DNA of 64,000 nt from an uncultured Pseudomonadota bacterium (GCA_903844155.1 CAIMSU010000286.1:1-64000), one strand, 5' to 3'. Positions 40,591-51,525 are shown, numbered from the stretch's first letter. The notes: generated by a model from the letters alone, not told the origin. A program made the numbers and translations.

Positions 40591-40998
40591 ATGAAGCGCC
40601 TCTCCCGCAACGCACCCTGTCCCTGCGGCTCGGGGCGCAACGCCAAGGGCTGTTGTGCCCGGATCCTCGATGGCGAGGCCGCCCAAACGCCGGAAGCCTT
40701 GATGCGCTCGCGGTACACCGCCTACGCAGTCGGCGACGTGGCCCACCTCATGAACACAACCCACCCCGACAGCCCGCACTGGCGCGTCGACCGGCGCCTC
40801 TGGGCAACGGAGCTGCGCGAGTTCAGCACCACCACCGACTTCGTGGCCCTCGACGTCCAGTATTCGAGCGTGACGGGCGATGAGGCCGTCGTCCAGTTCC
40901 ACGCGACGCTCCGCCAGCACGATGCCGACGCGTCATTCACGGAGCGGAGCCGGTTCCTACGCGTCGACGGGCGCTGGCTCTACGTCAACGCCACCTGA
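40591..40998 (+). CDS. YchJ family protein with SEC-C zinc motif
   Basis: A 135-residue protein. N-terminal SEC-C motif CPCGSGRNAKGCC (residues about 9-21) followed by the YchJ core: EALMRSRYTAYAVGDVAHLMNT, SPHWRVDRRLWATE, VALDVQYSSVTGDEAVVQF and ERSRFLRVDGRWLYV. Function unknown; the NTF2-like core and zinc motif are characteristic of UPF0225. An in-frame GTG nine bases upstream is an alternative start. Confidence 0.9.
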   Translation: MKRLSRNAPCPCGSGRNAKGCCARILDGEAAQTPEALMRSRYTAYAVGDVAHLMNTTHPDSPHWRVDRRLWATELREFSTTTDFVALDVQYSSVTGDEAVVQFHATLRQHDADASFTERSRFLRVDGRWLYVNAT

Positions 40999-41013
40999 GC
41001 GGCGAGCGCCGAA

Positions 41014-41610
41014 CTACCGGCCGAGGAGCTTCTTGATCCGGCACTTGATGCGGCCAAGGATGCCCTTGGGCTTGGTGCAGGTCTTCCCGTCCGCAGCCGG
41101 GGCGGCCGAAGGGGGCGGCGACGCCTTCTTACGGGGCGGAGGCGGCAATTCCTGCTCCTCCCCCGAGCCTTCCCGATCATGCGCGTGCGAATGGCCGTGC
41201 GAGTGCCCGTGGTCGTGGCCCTGGTCCGCTTCGGGCGGGGCGACGGGAGCAGGCGGGGCGACGGTTGTGGCCGCGTCTGCGGCGACGACGGCTACAGCCT
41301 CGGCAGTCGCCTCGCCGGACGGCTCCGCTGGCACATCGGCCGCCTTCTTCTTGCCTTTTTTCCCCCCACCCGCCGCTTTTGTCTTCTCGGCCAGGGCCCG
41401 ACCTTCGGAGTGCAGGCTGAACGAGGTGCCGTCCCAGCGCAGGAGGCCGTCCTCGACCATCCCCTCCAGCAGCTCCGAGAGCGGCTGGTGGCTGACGAGC
41501 AGCTTCAGGCCGCACCACTCGCCAAGCGCCGTCATCGTCAGCTCGCCCCCGTTCTCGAGGAGGTGCATGCAGATCTTTTCGCGGCGGGACTGGAGGATGG
41601 TGTCAGACAT
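41014..41610 (-). CDS. Winged-helix-like protein with His-rich metal-binding-type segment
   Basis: A 198-residue modular protein. Residues about 1-75 look like a winged helix (REKICMHLLENGGELTMTAL, LSELLEGMVEDGLLRWDGTSFSLHSEGRALAE). A Lys/Ala linker with GGGKKGKKK follows, then acidic Pro/Ala, then a His-rich cluster (DHGHSHGHSHAHDRE, about 133-147), and a basic C-terminal helix (KGILGRIKCRIKKLLGR). His-rich runs of this kind bind Ni, Zn or Co in known chaperones. A metal-responsive regulator is possible, but no target or family is recognised. Confidence 0.72.
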   Translation of the reverse strand: MSDTILQSRREKICMHLLENGGELTMTALGEWCGLKLLVSHQPLSELLEGMVEDGLLRWDGTSFSLHSEGRALAEKTKAAGGGKKGKKKAADVPAEPSGEATAEAVAVVAADAATTVAPPAPVAPPEADQGHDHGHSHGHSHAHDREGSGEEQELPPPPRKKASPPPSAAPAADGKTCTKPKGILGRIKCRIKKLLGR

Positions 41611-41651
41611 TCGCCGCGACTATCCGAAAAGGACCAGCGACGGTAGGAGAT

Positions 41652-42521
41652 TCAGAACACCTCCGCCATCATGCAGCGCGCACTACCACCTCCGACAGTC
41701 TCGATGGTCGGGATCGCGACGATGACGACGCGACCGAGCTGATCGCGCTGCTCGGGCCGGAACGCCTCCCAGGCCGTGCGGGAGAGGACGGTGACCGGGC
41801 CGTGGGCGCCACGCAGCGTGAGGACGTTGCCGCAGTAGGCGCGGACCTGGGCGGCGGTGAGGGAAATGAGCCTACGGCCAGTGTCCTGGAGGCGGCCTTC
41901 GACGGCATGCCGACCGCGAGTCGCGCCGTCTCCGAACCAGACGGCCCAGTCGACGCCGAGGCCGAGGACGACGTTGGTGTGGTAGACAGCCGCGCCGTCG
42001 AGCCTGGCATCGAACCCACTCGACGTATACCCCAGCTTCGTCGCGACGATCCAGGTCGCCATGTCCACCGTCCGGGGCGAGCGACACGCGTAGGCGAGCC
42101 GATTCTCGTGGTCGAAAACGAGGCTCCCAGTCCCTTCGACAAAGAGCCCCCGGTCCTCCAGCATCGACCAGTCGACCACCCGGTCCGGCAGGATGTCCCT
42201 GCGCTTCTCCGCCCGCCGCGACGGCACCGCCATCGGGTAGACGATCGCGCGGCCATCGGGCATCCAGCTCACCCAGTTGTTCGGGAACACCGCGTCCGGC
42301 TTCGGCGGGTCGGGCGTGTCCTCCACGACGCGGACGGTGATCCCCTCCTCGCGAAGCTGCACGACCATCCGGTCGAATTCCTCGACAGCGAGGGCGGCGA
42401 GGCGATGGGCGGGAACGTCCAACCGACGTTGGAACAGGTTCGACGCCGCGGCCTCCTCCGAAAAGGCGAAACACGCTGGGCGCACCATCAAAACCGTCGA
42501 GGCGAGGGTCATCCCCGGCAT
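41652..42521 (-). CDS. ctlX: CtlX-like amidinotransferase/dimethylarginine hydrolase-fold protein
   Basis: A 289-residue guanidino-group-modifying enzyme fold. Family elements: VLMVRPACFAF, PDAVFPNNWVSWMPDG, VEGTGSLVFDHENRLAYACRSPRT, YHTNVVLGLG (catalytic His) and the C-terminal GGGSARCMMAEVF with the nucleophile Cys. These match the citrulline utilisation hydrolase CtlX group. The natural substrate is not fixed by sequence. It begins 2 nt after the upstream methyltransferase-like gene. Confidence 0.85.
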   Translation of the reverse strand: MPGMTLASTVLMVRPACFAFSEEAAASNLFQRRLDVPAHRLAALAVEEFDRMVVQLREEGITVRVVEDTPDPPKPDAVFPNNWVSWMPDGRAIVYPMAVPSRRAEKRRDILPDRVVDWSMLEDRGLFVEGTGSLVFDHENRLAYACRSPRTVDMATWIVATKLGYTSSGFDARLDGAAVYHTNVVLGLGVDWAVWFGDGATRGRHAVEGRLQDTGRRLISLTAAQVRAYCGNVLTLRGAHGPVTVLSRTAWEAFRPEQRDQLGRVVIVAIPTIETVGGGSARCMMAEVF

Positions 42522-42523
42522 CT

Positions 42524-43111
42524 TCAGTAGATCCCCGGGATGAACCGCTTGGTCTGGGCAACGAACGCCCGGTATCGGTCACCGAAGGCGTCGAGGAGGA
42601 TGGCTTCTTCGGCGCGCGCCCGCTGGTCGCCCGCCCAGGCGATGCCGAGGATCGAGCCCCAGATGAAGCCGTTCGGAACCCAGATGGCGGTGCCGAGCGC
42701 GAGCAGGATCATCGCGGTGTAGATCGGGTGGCGGACCAGGCGAAAAGGCCCGTCGGTGCACAATTCATGGTCGGCGCCCAGCTCCGCGCGCAACTTCCAC
42801 GAGCGGAACACCCAGAGCGTCCACAGCCCGAGCAGCCCGCCGAGCCCAATGACGGAGGCGCCGGCCCACGCCGCAACGCCACCCTGCACCATCGTCGGAT
42901 TCGCGAAGATTCCGCCTACAAGGCCAAGATACATCCCGGCGGTCGCCAGGGAGTGCTGGGTGATGAGCCAGCTTGGACGCCCGGAGGCGTGCACCACTGC
43001 ACCGTCATTCCGGCCTCGCATCCGGTCGACCTGGCCGCGGACGATGAACGGGAACCAGAACGCGAAGTGGGCGGCGTAGGGGAGCATGCGGAGCGCGCTG
43101 TCAGGAAACAC
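42524..43111 (-). CDS. Isoprenylcysteine/phospholipid methyltransferase-like membrane protein
   Basis: A 195-residue protein from GTG 43111 (AGAGG 5 nt upstream); a further in-frame GTG lies at 43135. Four or five hydrophobic segments precede the ICMT/PEMT signature GPFRLVRHPIYTAMILLALG and the C-terminal RARAEEAILLDAFGDRYRAFVAQTKRFIPG (conserved Glu-Glu and Tyr). Such enzymes methylate membrane-bound lipids or C-terminal cysteines. It is upstream of ctlX with 2 nt between them. Confidence 0.85.
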   Translation of the reverse strand: MFPDSALRMLPYAAHFAFWFPFIVRGQVDRMRGRNDGAVVHASGRPSWLITQHSLATAGMYLGLVGGIFANPTMVQGGVAAWAGASVIGLGGLLGLWTLWVFRSWKLRAELGADHELCTDGPFRLVRHPIYTAMILLALGTAIWVPNGFIWGSILGIAWAGDQRARAEEAILLDAFGDRYRAFVAQTKRFIPGIY

Positions 43112-43275
43112 GCGGGCCTCTAACCCCCTTTTCACCGAGCAGGCGATCGCCCGGGCCGGACATTTTTTGGCGAGGGCTCAGAATCGCGTAGGGCGTTTCT
43201 GAGACGGGGGTTCGACAGCTAGCGGCGCGGGTGCAACCCATCGCCGGCGCGTGCGGCAGCGGAATAGGGGGCGCC

Positions 43276-43572
43276 ATGGCCGGCGAACGCAACCACTACT
43301 GCGCCGGGGTGGTCGGCATCGGCACCCTCGTCCTGGCCGCGGTGGGGGCGGGCCTCTCCTGCGCTGGGAATGACCCCGCGGGCACCCCGTTCGCGATCGC
43401 GCTCGTCGTCGGAGGGGCAGCGGGCGCCGGCGCTGGGGCGGCTGCGGCAGCGCGCATCTCGGGGTTCACGACGTCGCTCGTCGCCGGGTTCGCGGTCTCG
43501 GGGCTGACGACGGCGGTCGCCACCGCGTTCGCCACCCCCCTCGCGTTCGGACTCCTGCTCTCAGCGAGATGA
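43276..43572 (+). CDS. Small hydrophobic membrane protein
   Basis: A 98-residue Ala/Gly-rich protein with three predicted helices (about 10-28, 38-58, 66-95) and two cysteines near the N-terminus. No family recognised. It could form a tight helix bundle. Divergent from the methyltransferase-like gene and 126 nt upstream of speA. Confidence 0.5.
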   Translation: MAGERNHYCAGVVGIGTLVLAAVGAGLSCAGNDPAGTPFAIALVVGGAAGAGAGAAAAARISGFTTSLVAGFAVSGLTTAVATAFATPLAFGLLLSAR

Positions 43573-43698
43573 ACGAGGAGGCAGCGAGGCTTCTGGACTT
43601 CCCGGTGGGCGGCGTCGGTGACATTTTGGCCGAAGCCCGCACACGTCGCGCGCAGTGCGATATCCGCGCGTCCCCCGGCTCCCCGGGACGGAGGCCTC

Positions 43699-45591
<1,893 letters not shown>

Positions 45592-45649
45592 GGTCTCGCG
45601 GACGATCCGGCGGCCGTTCTTCGCGGCCCCGGAGCCGGCCCCGGCGTCC

Positions 45650-46474
45650 ATGATGCCACCAGCGCCCGTGCTGAAGTGGGCCGGCGGCAAGCGCCAGCTC
45701 CTCCCCGAGCTCATGCCGCGGATCGCGGGCGCCGGCAAGGTGTCGGCGTACCACGAGCCATTCATCGGTGGGGGCGCCGTCTATTTCGAGATCTGCGGGC
45801 GGGGCCTCCTGCCCGCTCGGGCGACGATCTCGGACGTGAACCCCAACCTCATCGACGTGTACGAGGCCGTTCGCGAGGAGTGTCCTACGCTCTCTCGGCT
45901 CCTGCGGGCCCTGCAGGAGACACACAGCGAGGACCAATACTACGCCGTGCGCGGCCGTGTGCCAGAGACGCGCGTCGAGCGCGCCGCCCGCGTGATCTAC
46001 CTGAACAAAACGTGCTTCAACGGACTGTACCGGGAAAACTCCAAGGGCGGATTCAACGTCCCACACGGCAAGTACGCGAACCCCGGGATCTGGAACGAGC
46101 CGGCCCTGTTCGCGGCCAGCCGCGCCCTGCAATCGGCGGAGATCCTCTGTCGTGGCTTCGCCGCGATCGTCGAGCGCGCCAAGGACGGCGACCTCGTCTA
46201 CTTCGACCCGCCGTACGTGCCACTGTCGGCCACCGCCTCGTTCGCGGGCTACGCGAAAGGCGGCTTTGGTCCGGCCGACCAGGAGGAGTTGGTGGGTGTG
46301 CTGCGTGTATTGGACGGCCGGGGCGTGAAGTTCATCCTCTCCAACTCTATGAACGAGCGCGTTCGCTCACTGTACGCCGGCTTTCGCATCGAGACCGTCC
46401 TGGCGAGTCGGAACGTGAACCGGAACGGCGCCGGCCGGGGCAAGATCGAGGAGGCGATCGTCACGAACTTCTGA
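45650..46474 (+). CDS. dam: DNA adenine methylase (Dam/D12 class)
   Basis: A 274-residue N6-adenine methyltransferase. SAM-binding motif PVLKWAGGKRQLLPEL (about 6-21), EPFIGGGAVYFEI, catalytic DLVYFDPPYVPLS (DPPY), NKTCFNGLYRENSKGGFNVPHG and FILSNSMNE are those of the Dam/DpnM family that modifies GATC. No restriction enzyme is adjacent, so it is probably a solitary regulatory or repair methylase. An in-frame start at 45566 lies inside speA; ATG 45650 fits the family N-terminus. Confidence 0.88.
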   Translation: MMPPAPVLKWAGGKRQLLPELMPRIAGAGKVSAYHEPFIGGGAVYFEICGRGLLPARATISDVNPNLIDVYEAVREECPTLSRLLRALQETHSEDQYYAVRGRVPETRVERAARVIYLNKTCFNGLYRENSKGGFNVPHGKYANPGIWNEPALFAASRALQSAEILCRGFAAIVERAKDGDLVYFDPPYVPLSATASFAGYAKGGFGPADQEELVGVLRVLDGRGVKFILSNSMNERVRSLYAGFRIETVLASRNVNRNGAGRGKIEEAIVTNF

Positions 46475-46610
46475 CCGGTGCAAGGCCGGGTTGGTTCACC
46501 ACCGGGCGGCGCGGCCATCCCAGAGGCATGAAACGCCGGTCCACCAAGGAGCGCCGCTCGGTGGCTGGGAATTCAGGTGGGTGGTGAGCGAGGGGTAGGC
46601 CGACCATCGG

Positions 46611-46638
46611 GAGGCCGTGAGAGGCCGTGAGAGGCCGC
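46611..46638. repeat. Short tandem repeat of 10 bp
   Basis: GAGGCCGTGA occurs twice head-to-tail (46611-46620, 46621-46630) with a partial third copy. It lies in the 256-nt gap between the methylase and the winged-helix gene, where no coding region or RNA gene is seen. Confidence 0.6.
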
Positions 46639-46730
46639 CTTCAGTGGCCCTTAAAAAGAAGCGGTAGCGCCTCGATTGGAACGCGATCCGGTGGCGACCG
46701 CCCCGACGAGCTTCACGATAGCGGCGTCGG

Positions 46731-47945
46731 ATGACCCTCACGCTCGCAAGCGCCCGCGCGATCTCCCAATCCCGCCAGTCCCTCGATCGCCGCCGACCGG
46801 GCACGTCCGCGCAGGATCTCGCGGACCACCTCGACGCGACGGGTTGGCTGCGAACGCTCGGCGGGATTGAAGGCTATGTCGCGCTCCACAATCGCGTTGC
46901 CGGCATCACACGCGGCTGCGTGGACACAGCGCTTGCGAACGGCGCAATTCGCGTCATGCCGGCGGTCCGCGGCTGCATCTACCTCGTGCCGAGGCGGATG
47001 ACCGGCGTGCTGCTGCGCATTGCGGAGCACCTGAACCGGCGACGGATCGACGCCGAGATGGCGAAGCTCGGATGCCCGCGCGAGGAGCTGCAGACCCTCG
47101 GGATCGCGATCCTGGAGGGCCTCGCGGCTGGCGCATTATCGACCGACAAGCTCAAGAAGGCGCTGCCGGCTGGCCTCGTGCGTGGCTTTGGAGAGGCGGG
47201 CAAGAAGATGGGCGTTTCGTCCAACCTTCCCTCCGCGCTCCGCGACCTGGAATTTGCGGGCAAGGTCGAGCGTGTGTTGGCGGACGGTGGCTTGGATTGC
47301 CAATCGTACCTCTGGCGCCGTGCCGCCTCCGACCCGATGGTCGGCGTCCCTGCGGACCCGCTGGACTGGATGATCGAGGTCGGCCGGAGCTACTGGCGAC
47401 ACGCCGGCTTTGCCGACCGCGCGGACTTTGCCGACTGGGCGGGCATCTCGCAGAAGGACGCGAAGGCGGTGACAGCGGCGCTCGCGTTGGTCCCGGTGAC
47501 GATTGAAGGCTGGGGCAAGGACGTCTACGCGCTTCCGGAGGTGCTGGACACCGTTGGTCCCTCGCCGACGGCCGCTGTGCGTTTGTTACGCTTCGAGGAC
47601 AATCTTTACGCACTCCATGGCTCCGTAGCGCCGTTCGTGGACGCGCGCGATGGCGACGTGGTCGTACGCGGCTGGGGAAACGGCCGGGCCCCAGTCTCGC
47701 TGGCGATGGCCAAACACGTGGAATCCCGCACAATCACGACCGAGGGCCGGATCGCCGGATTGTGGTAGTGGGACGCGCGGAAGGGCGAGGTGGCTACGCG
47801 AACGTTCGGGGCGATCGACCCCGCAGGCGTCGCTGCCGAGCGCGATGCCCTGGCACGCCTGATCGGTGACCTCGGCCACGCACGCAGCTTCTCCCTGGAC
47901 ACCGACGTGCTCGTCCAGGAGCGGGCCGACGGCCTGCGGACGTAG
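46731..47945 (+). pseudogene. Winged-helix DNA-binding (PF06224-like) gene split by in-frame TAG
   Basis: From ATG 46731 the frame reads a protein of the HTH_42/AlkZ-like group: GWLRTLGGIEGYVALHNRVA, RGCIYLVPRRMTG, VRLLRFEDNLYAL, ITTEGRIAGLW. It then hits TAG at 47766-47768. The same frame continues for 58 codons, WDARKGEVATRTFG through ARSFSLDTDVLV to a TAG at 47943-47945. These 58 residues match the family C-terminus, where LWEWD is the usual junction, so a single-base change (GAG to TAG or similar) is likely. The shorter 345-residue product lacks the last conserved strand. Family members include interstrand-crosslink DNA glycosylases; catalytic residues cannot be confirmed here. Confidence 0.8.
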
Positions 47946-47965
47946 CCGCGGGCGGCGCTGCTCGC

Positions 47966-48403
47966 CTACTTCGTCCACTCCAACTGCGATTTGGCGCCCG
48001 CGTCGAAGGGGTTCACCTTCTTGTCGTTCACGGTCGCGTCGAAGGTGACCTCGGTGACGGTGAGCGTCACGATGACCCCGTCGACCGACTTGACGGTGCC
48101 GTTGGCGATGCCGAGCCACATGGTGACGTCGGCCCCGAAGATCGTGGTGCTGACCCACTTGGAGAGCGATCCGGTCGCGCCGGGCGGCGGCGTCTGCCCC
48201 CCCGTTATCTTGAGCTTTACCGTGTGCGAATCGCCCGAAACCAGCGTAGCCTCCAGCGTGCCGGTGACGGTGGCCGGCGCGGGGGTCGCAGCCGCGGCCG
48301 GTGTGGCGGGCGCGGCAGCAGGCGGGGGCGCCCCAGGGTCGCCAGCCAGCGCGGGGGTGGCGAGGAGGAGGGCGAACAGGGGAAGGCGGGAAGGACGGGG
48401 CAT
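47966..48403 (-). CDS. Hypothetical secreted protein
   Basis: A 145-residue protein with a clear signal peptide (MPRPSRLPLFALLLATPALA, cut before GDPG), a Pro/Ala-rich spacer to about 48, and a compact beta-rich domain (TVTGTLEATLVSGDSHTVKLK to the end). No cysteines in the mature part and no recognised family. The start ATG 48403 is the first that provides a signal peptide; a longer frame upstream has no coding character. Confidence 0.65.
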   Translation of the reverse strand: MPRPSRLPLFALLLATPALAGDPGAPPPAAAPATPAAAATPAPATVTGTLEATLVSGDSHTVKLKITGGQTPPPGATGSLSKWVSTTIFGADVTMWLGIANGTVKSVDGVIVTLTVTEVTFDATVNDKKVNPFDAGAKSQLEWTK

Positions 48404-48565
48404 TCGGGTTCGGTAACCCGGGCAGATGGCGAACGAACCGAGCCCGCGCGGGGGCGACGCGGCGTTCCAAAGCAGACGCCGGAACCCGCGAAGGGTTTGC
48501 GGAGCCGCCCAAGAGGTCCAGGCGGACCCGCGAGCGGTTTTGACTGTAAACTTTGAACCCTGCTC

Positions 48566-48594
48566 TTGACGCGTCACCAGATATCTTGTAGCCT
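48566..48594 (+). promoter_or_regulatory. Candidate sigma-70 promoter
   Basis: TTGACG at 48566-48571 and TAGCCT at 48589-48594 with a 17-nt spacer, 24 nt ahead of the ATG at 48618. The -35 box is strong (5 of 6), the -10 box modest. Confidence 0.5.
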
Positions 48595-48617
48595 GACCGC
48601 CTATCGGAGCCTCGCCC

Positions 48618-49628
48618 ATGGACCGCAACGCCCGCCGCATGGAGATTTTCCAGCACCGCAGCAGCACGGTCTTCGACCGCGATCACGTGTACATCGAGGC
48701 CGCGCTGCGGGGCCGGACAGCGCGGAAAGTGCGCAACCAACTCCGGCGCCTGGAGCCGGTGGCGCTCCTGACGCCGCGGTGGACCTCGCCGCAGGCCTTC
48801 CTGGAGGACATCGCGCTCGACCTCGCCGTCGGCGAGCCGTCGATGGGCTGTCGCACGATCTCGTTCCGACCGATGATGGGGCGGAGCACGCCGGAAGCCT
48901 GGAATTTCATCCTGCGGGTGCTGTCCGAGCTTGGCGGCCGTGAGTTGGCGGGGATCCCGATGGCGCTGAACCGGCGTGGGTTCCACATCGCGGCGGCGTC
49001 GCTGCTGGACAACGCGCACGAGGCGGCCCTGGCCACCAACGCCCCGGGTACCGCGCTCCTGGCGCACGGGGCGCACAACCTGCCGGTGGAGGTCATCAGC
49101 GATCTGACGGAAGTCTGGGCCGCGTACGCCGACCGCATGCGCGCGGACCGTCGGCTTGTTGTACTGCTGGCTGGAGCGGTGGCGACGCCCGTCCTGGACG
49201 TCGGGAACGCCGCGCGCATCGACCTGGCGGACTTCGCAGAAGCGGAGGCCGCAGCGACCTTTCTACGGCACGTTGGCGGAATGCCGTTCCCGGTGCTGCA
49301 GCGGGTGAGCCGGTTCACGGGCGGCGTGCCGGCGCTGGTGGACGCATTGTGTGCCGGTGCCGCTGAGCTCGGCCACATTCCACTCCAGACCGGTGAATTG
49401 TTCCGCTTGATGGGGCCGTTGGCCGACGACGTCCGCGCCGCCGTCTCGACTGCGATGCACTCGCCTGCCCACGCGGAGCGCATCCTGGAGCTGGCGAACG
49501 GCGAGGCGCGGGTCGAGAACGCCGAGCTGGACGACCAACTGCTGATGGCCGGGCTGATCCGACGGTCGCGGGTCACAGGGCTGCCGCACGTCGAGCTTCG
49601 CGCGCCGGCGCTGGCCGCTGTGTTCTAG
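48618..49628 (+). CDS. AAA/ORC-like ATPase domain protein without a Walker A motif
   Basis: A 336-residue soluble protein. Order of elements resembles an AAA_16/ORC module: VALLTPRWTSPQAFLEDIAL at the P-loop position (no GxxxxGK[ST]), ALLAHGAHNLPVEVISDL at the Walker B position (no DE pair), RLVVLLAGAVATPVL like sensor 1, then a helical lid. A C-terminal winged-helix-like segment follows (AELDDQLLMAGLIRRSRVTGLPHVELRAPALA). It probably cannot hydrolyse ATP. Family assignment is inference. It has its own promoter-like sequence and no close operon partner. Confidence 0.6.
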   Translation: MDRNARRMEIFQHRSSTVFDRDHVYIEAALRGRTARKVRNQLRRLEPVALLTPRWTSPQAFLEDIALDLAVGEPSMGCRTISFRPMMGRSTPEAWNFILRVLSELGGRELAGIPMALNRRGFHIAAASLLDNAHEAALATNAPGTALLAHGAHNLPVEVISDLTEVWAAYADRMRADRRLVVLLAGAVATPVLDVGNAARIDLADFAEAEAAATFLRHVGGMPFPVLQRVSRFTGGVPALVDALCAGAAELGHIPLQTGELFRLMGPLADDVRAAVSTAMHSPAHAERILELANGEARVENAELDDQLLMAGLIRRSRVTGLPHVELRAPALAAVF

Positions 49629-49791
49629 ACCCATCGCCGCCCAACGCGAGCCGATGCGCCGCGTAGCGGCTCACCGAGCGGTGCCGTCGGGCATACAAAA
49701 GCAGCGATCCGCGCGCGCATAGGTCGTCTGCGGGTTTGACCGCGAGGCGGAATTCCGCCACGATGAGCATCTCAGAGTCGAGGCCGCATCC

Positions 49792-51525
49792 ATGGAGACC
49801 GTCGCCCACCCCGAACCCCGCGCGGACGCCCGCCCGCCCGCCCGTCCAGGCACCCTCGCCCGTCACCCTCGCACGCCGTCGCCCGCCCCTGCCGTACCCG
49901 CGTCCGCCCGGGAGATGGTGCAGAACGCGCTCCTCGGCCAACGCGTCCAGCCCGCCGCCAACGTGCCGATCGACTCGGAGTACGCCGCCCGGCCCTTCCA
50001 CGTCGTACTCGTCACCATCTACAGCGTCGAGAACGCGGGCATCCGCTACGTCTCCGCGGCGCTGAAGCGCGCAGGGTTCGACACCACCATCGTGTTCTTG
50101 CGCGACTGGCGCCACAACCAGCTTGAAATGCCGAGCGACCGCGAGTTTCGCATGGTGCTCGACATCATCCGGCAGAAGGGCGCGGACATGGTCGGCGTGG
50201 GCTTCATGTCGTCGCTCCTGCCGATGGCGCGCGAGCTCTCCAAGCGGATCAAGGCGACTTTTCCGGACACGCCGCTCGTCTGGGGCGGCATCCATCCGAC
50301 CAGCGTGCCCGCGGAGTGCATGAAGGACACCGACTACCTTTGCGTGGGCGAAGGCGAGCTTGCCGCGATCGACCTCGCCACCGCGCTGCGCGACGGCCTG
50401 CCGACGCACAACATCCCGAACATCTGGGCGAACCTCGACGGGCAGATCTACCAGAACAAGCCGCGCCCGCTCATGCAGGAGCTGGACTGGCTGCCGTACC
50501 CGGACGTCGTCGACGATAACAAATACTACATCGAAGGCGGCAAAGTCCGCATCGAGGAGCCGTGGAAGCGCACGGCCGAGTACCGGATCTACTTCTCGCG
50601 CGGCTGCCCGTACAACTGCTCCTACTGCTACGTCAGCATCCTCCGCGACGTCTACAACGAGAAGGGTCGCCAGTTCTACCGCGCCCGCTCCGTACAGCAC
50701 ATCCTCGGCGAATTGGAGTACATCCGGACCGAATTCGCCAAGACCGCCCGCATCAAGATCGACGACGACACCAGCTTTGCGTTCGGCCAGGAGTGGATGG
50801 ACGAGTTCCTCTCCGAATACCCCAAGCGCGTCGGCGTGCCGTTCGAGTGCCTGCTCATCCCGCCCATGATGCGGCCGGACATGCTGAAAAAGCTGATGGA
50901 AGTTGGGTTGATCCGCGTCCAGACCGGGATTGAGTCCGGCAGCTCCAAGGAGTCCAAGGAGATCCACAACCGCTCGCCGGGCAACACGAGCATCCTGAAG
51001 TTCGCCGAGGCGAACAAGGAGATGGGGCTCGACGTCGTGTACGACGTCATCATCGACAACCCGCACGCGACGGAGGAGATGAAGATCGAGACGGCCGAGT
51101 TCCTGCTCCAATTGCCCCTTCCCTACTCGATCTATTTCTACTCGCTCAACTACTTTCCGGGCACCGTGCTCACCAAGAAGGGCCTCGCTGACGGCAGCCT
51201 CAAGTTCGAGGAGGTCGAGGGGCAGTCCCACAAGGCCTGGCACCAGTTCCGCGTGTCGATGGACTGGCCGCGGAGCGACGAAGACAAGTTCTACCTCGCG
51301 ATCTTCTGCCTCGCCTCCAAGGGCTTCGTGCCGCGGCCGTTCATCCGCAAGCTGATCGACGAGCGCGAGATCTGGAAGAAGAACGTGGAGCCGATCTTCC
51401 TGCTGGCGTGGGCCTCGAACTACATCCGCATGTTCTACGTGGCGATGAAGTACTTCGAACGGGGCGAGCTGACGTGGTTCAAGATCCGGCAGTACGGGTC
51501 GCTGCGAAAGCTGATCAGCCAGTAA
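49792..51525 (+). CDS. B12-binding-domain radical SAM protein
   Basis: A 577-residue protein. A Pro/Ala-rich N-terminus (about 1-60) precedes a cobalamin-binding-type Rossmann domain (HVVLVTIYSVENAGIRYVSAAL through LVWGGIHPTSVP, about 68-170) that lacks a clear DxHxxG lower-ligand motif. The radical SAM core follows with FSRGCPYNCSYCYVS (CxxxCxxC, 4Fe-4S ligands, about residue 270) and the Gly-rich IDDDTSFAF and IQTGIES-like VQTGIESGSS strands. Enzymes of this class do methylations, cyclisations or C-C bond chemistry. Its stop TAA overlaps the next ATG by one base, so a 78-residue protein is coupled to it. Substrate unknown. Confidence 0.9.
   Translation: METVAHPEPRADARPPARPGTLARHPRTPSPAPAVPASAREMVQNALLGQRVQPAANVPIDSEYAARPFHVVLVTIYSVENAGIRYVSAALKRAGFDTTIVFLRDWRHNQLEMPSDREFRMVLDIIRQKGADMVGVGFMSSLLPMARELSKRIKATFPDTPLVWGGIHPTSVPAECMKDTDYLCVGEGELAAIDLATALRDGLPTHNIPNIWANLDGQIYQNKPRPLMQELDWLPYPDVVDDNKYYIEGGKVRIEEPWKRTAEYRIYFSRGCPYNCSYCYVSILRDVYNEKGRQFYRARSVQHILGELEYIRTEFAKTARIKIDDDTSFAFGQEWMDEFLSEYPKRVGVPFECLLIPPMMRPDMLKKLMEVGLIRVQTGIESGSSKESKEIHNRSPGNTSILKFAEANKEMGLDVVYDVIIDNPHATEEMKIETAEFLLQLPLPYSIYFYSLNYFPGTVLTKKGLADGSLKFEEVEGQSHKAWHQFRVSMDWPRSDEDKFYLAIFCLASKGFVPRPFIRKLIDEREIWKKNVEPIFLLAWASNYIRMFYVAMKYFERGELTWFKIRQYGSLRKLISQ

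Noticed and set aside
41221-41250. Tandem His codons in the winged-helix gene as a DNA repeat or CRISPR-like array
   Set aside because: The repeats are short codon-level redundancy of a His/Gly/Ser-rich protein segment, with no spacers of even length.
46475-46730. Possible RNA gene in the gap after the methylase
   Set aside because: No tRNA-like cloverleaf, no conserved riboswitch core and no strong terminator were found; only a short 10-bp tandem repeat is visible.
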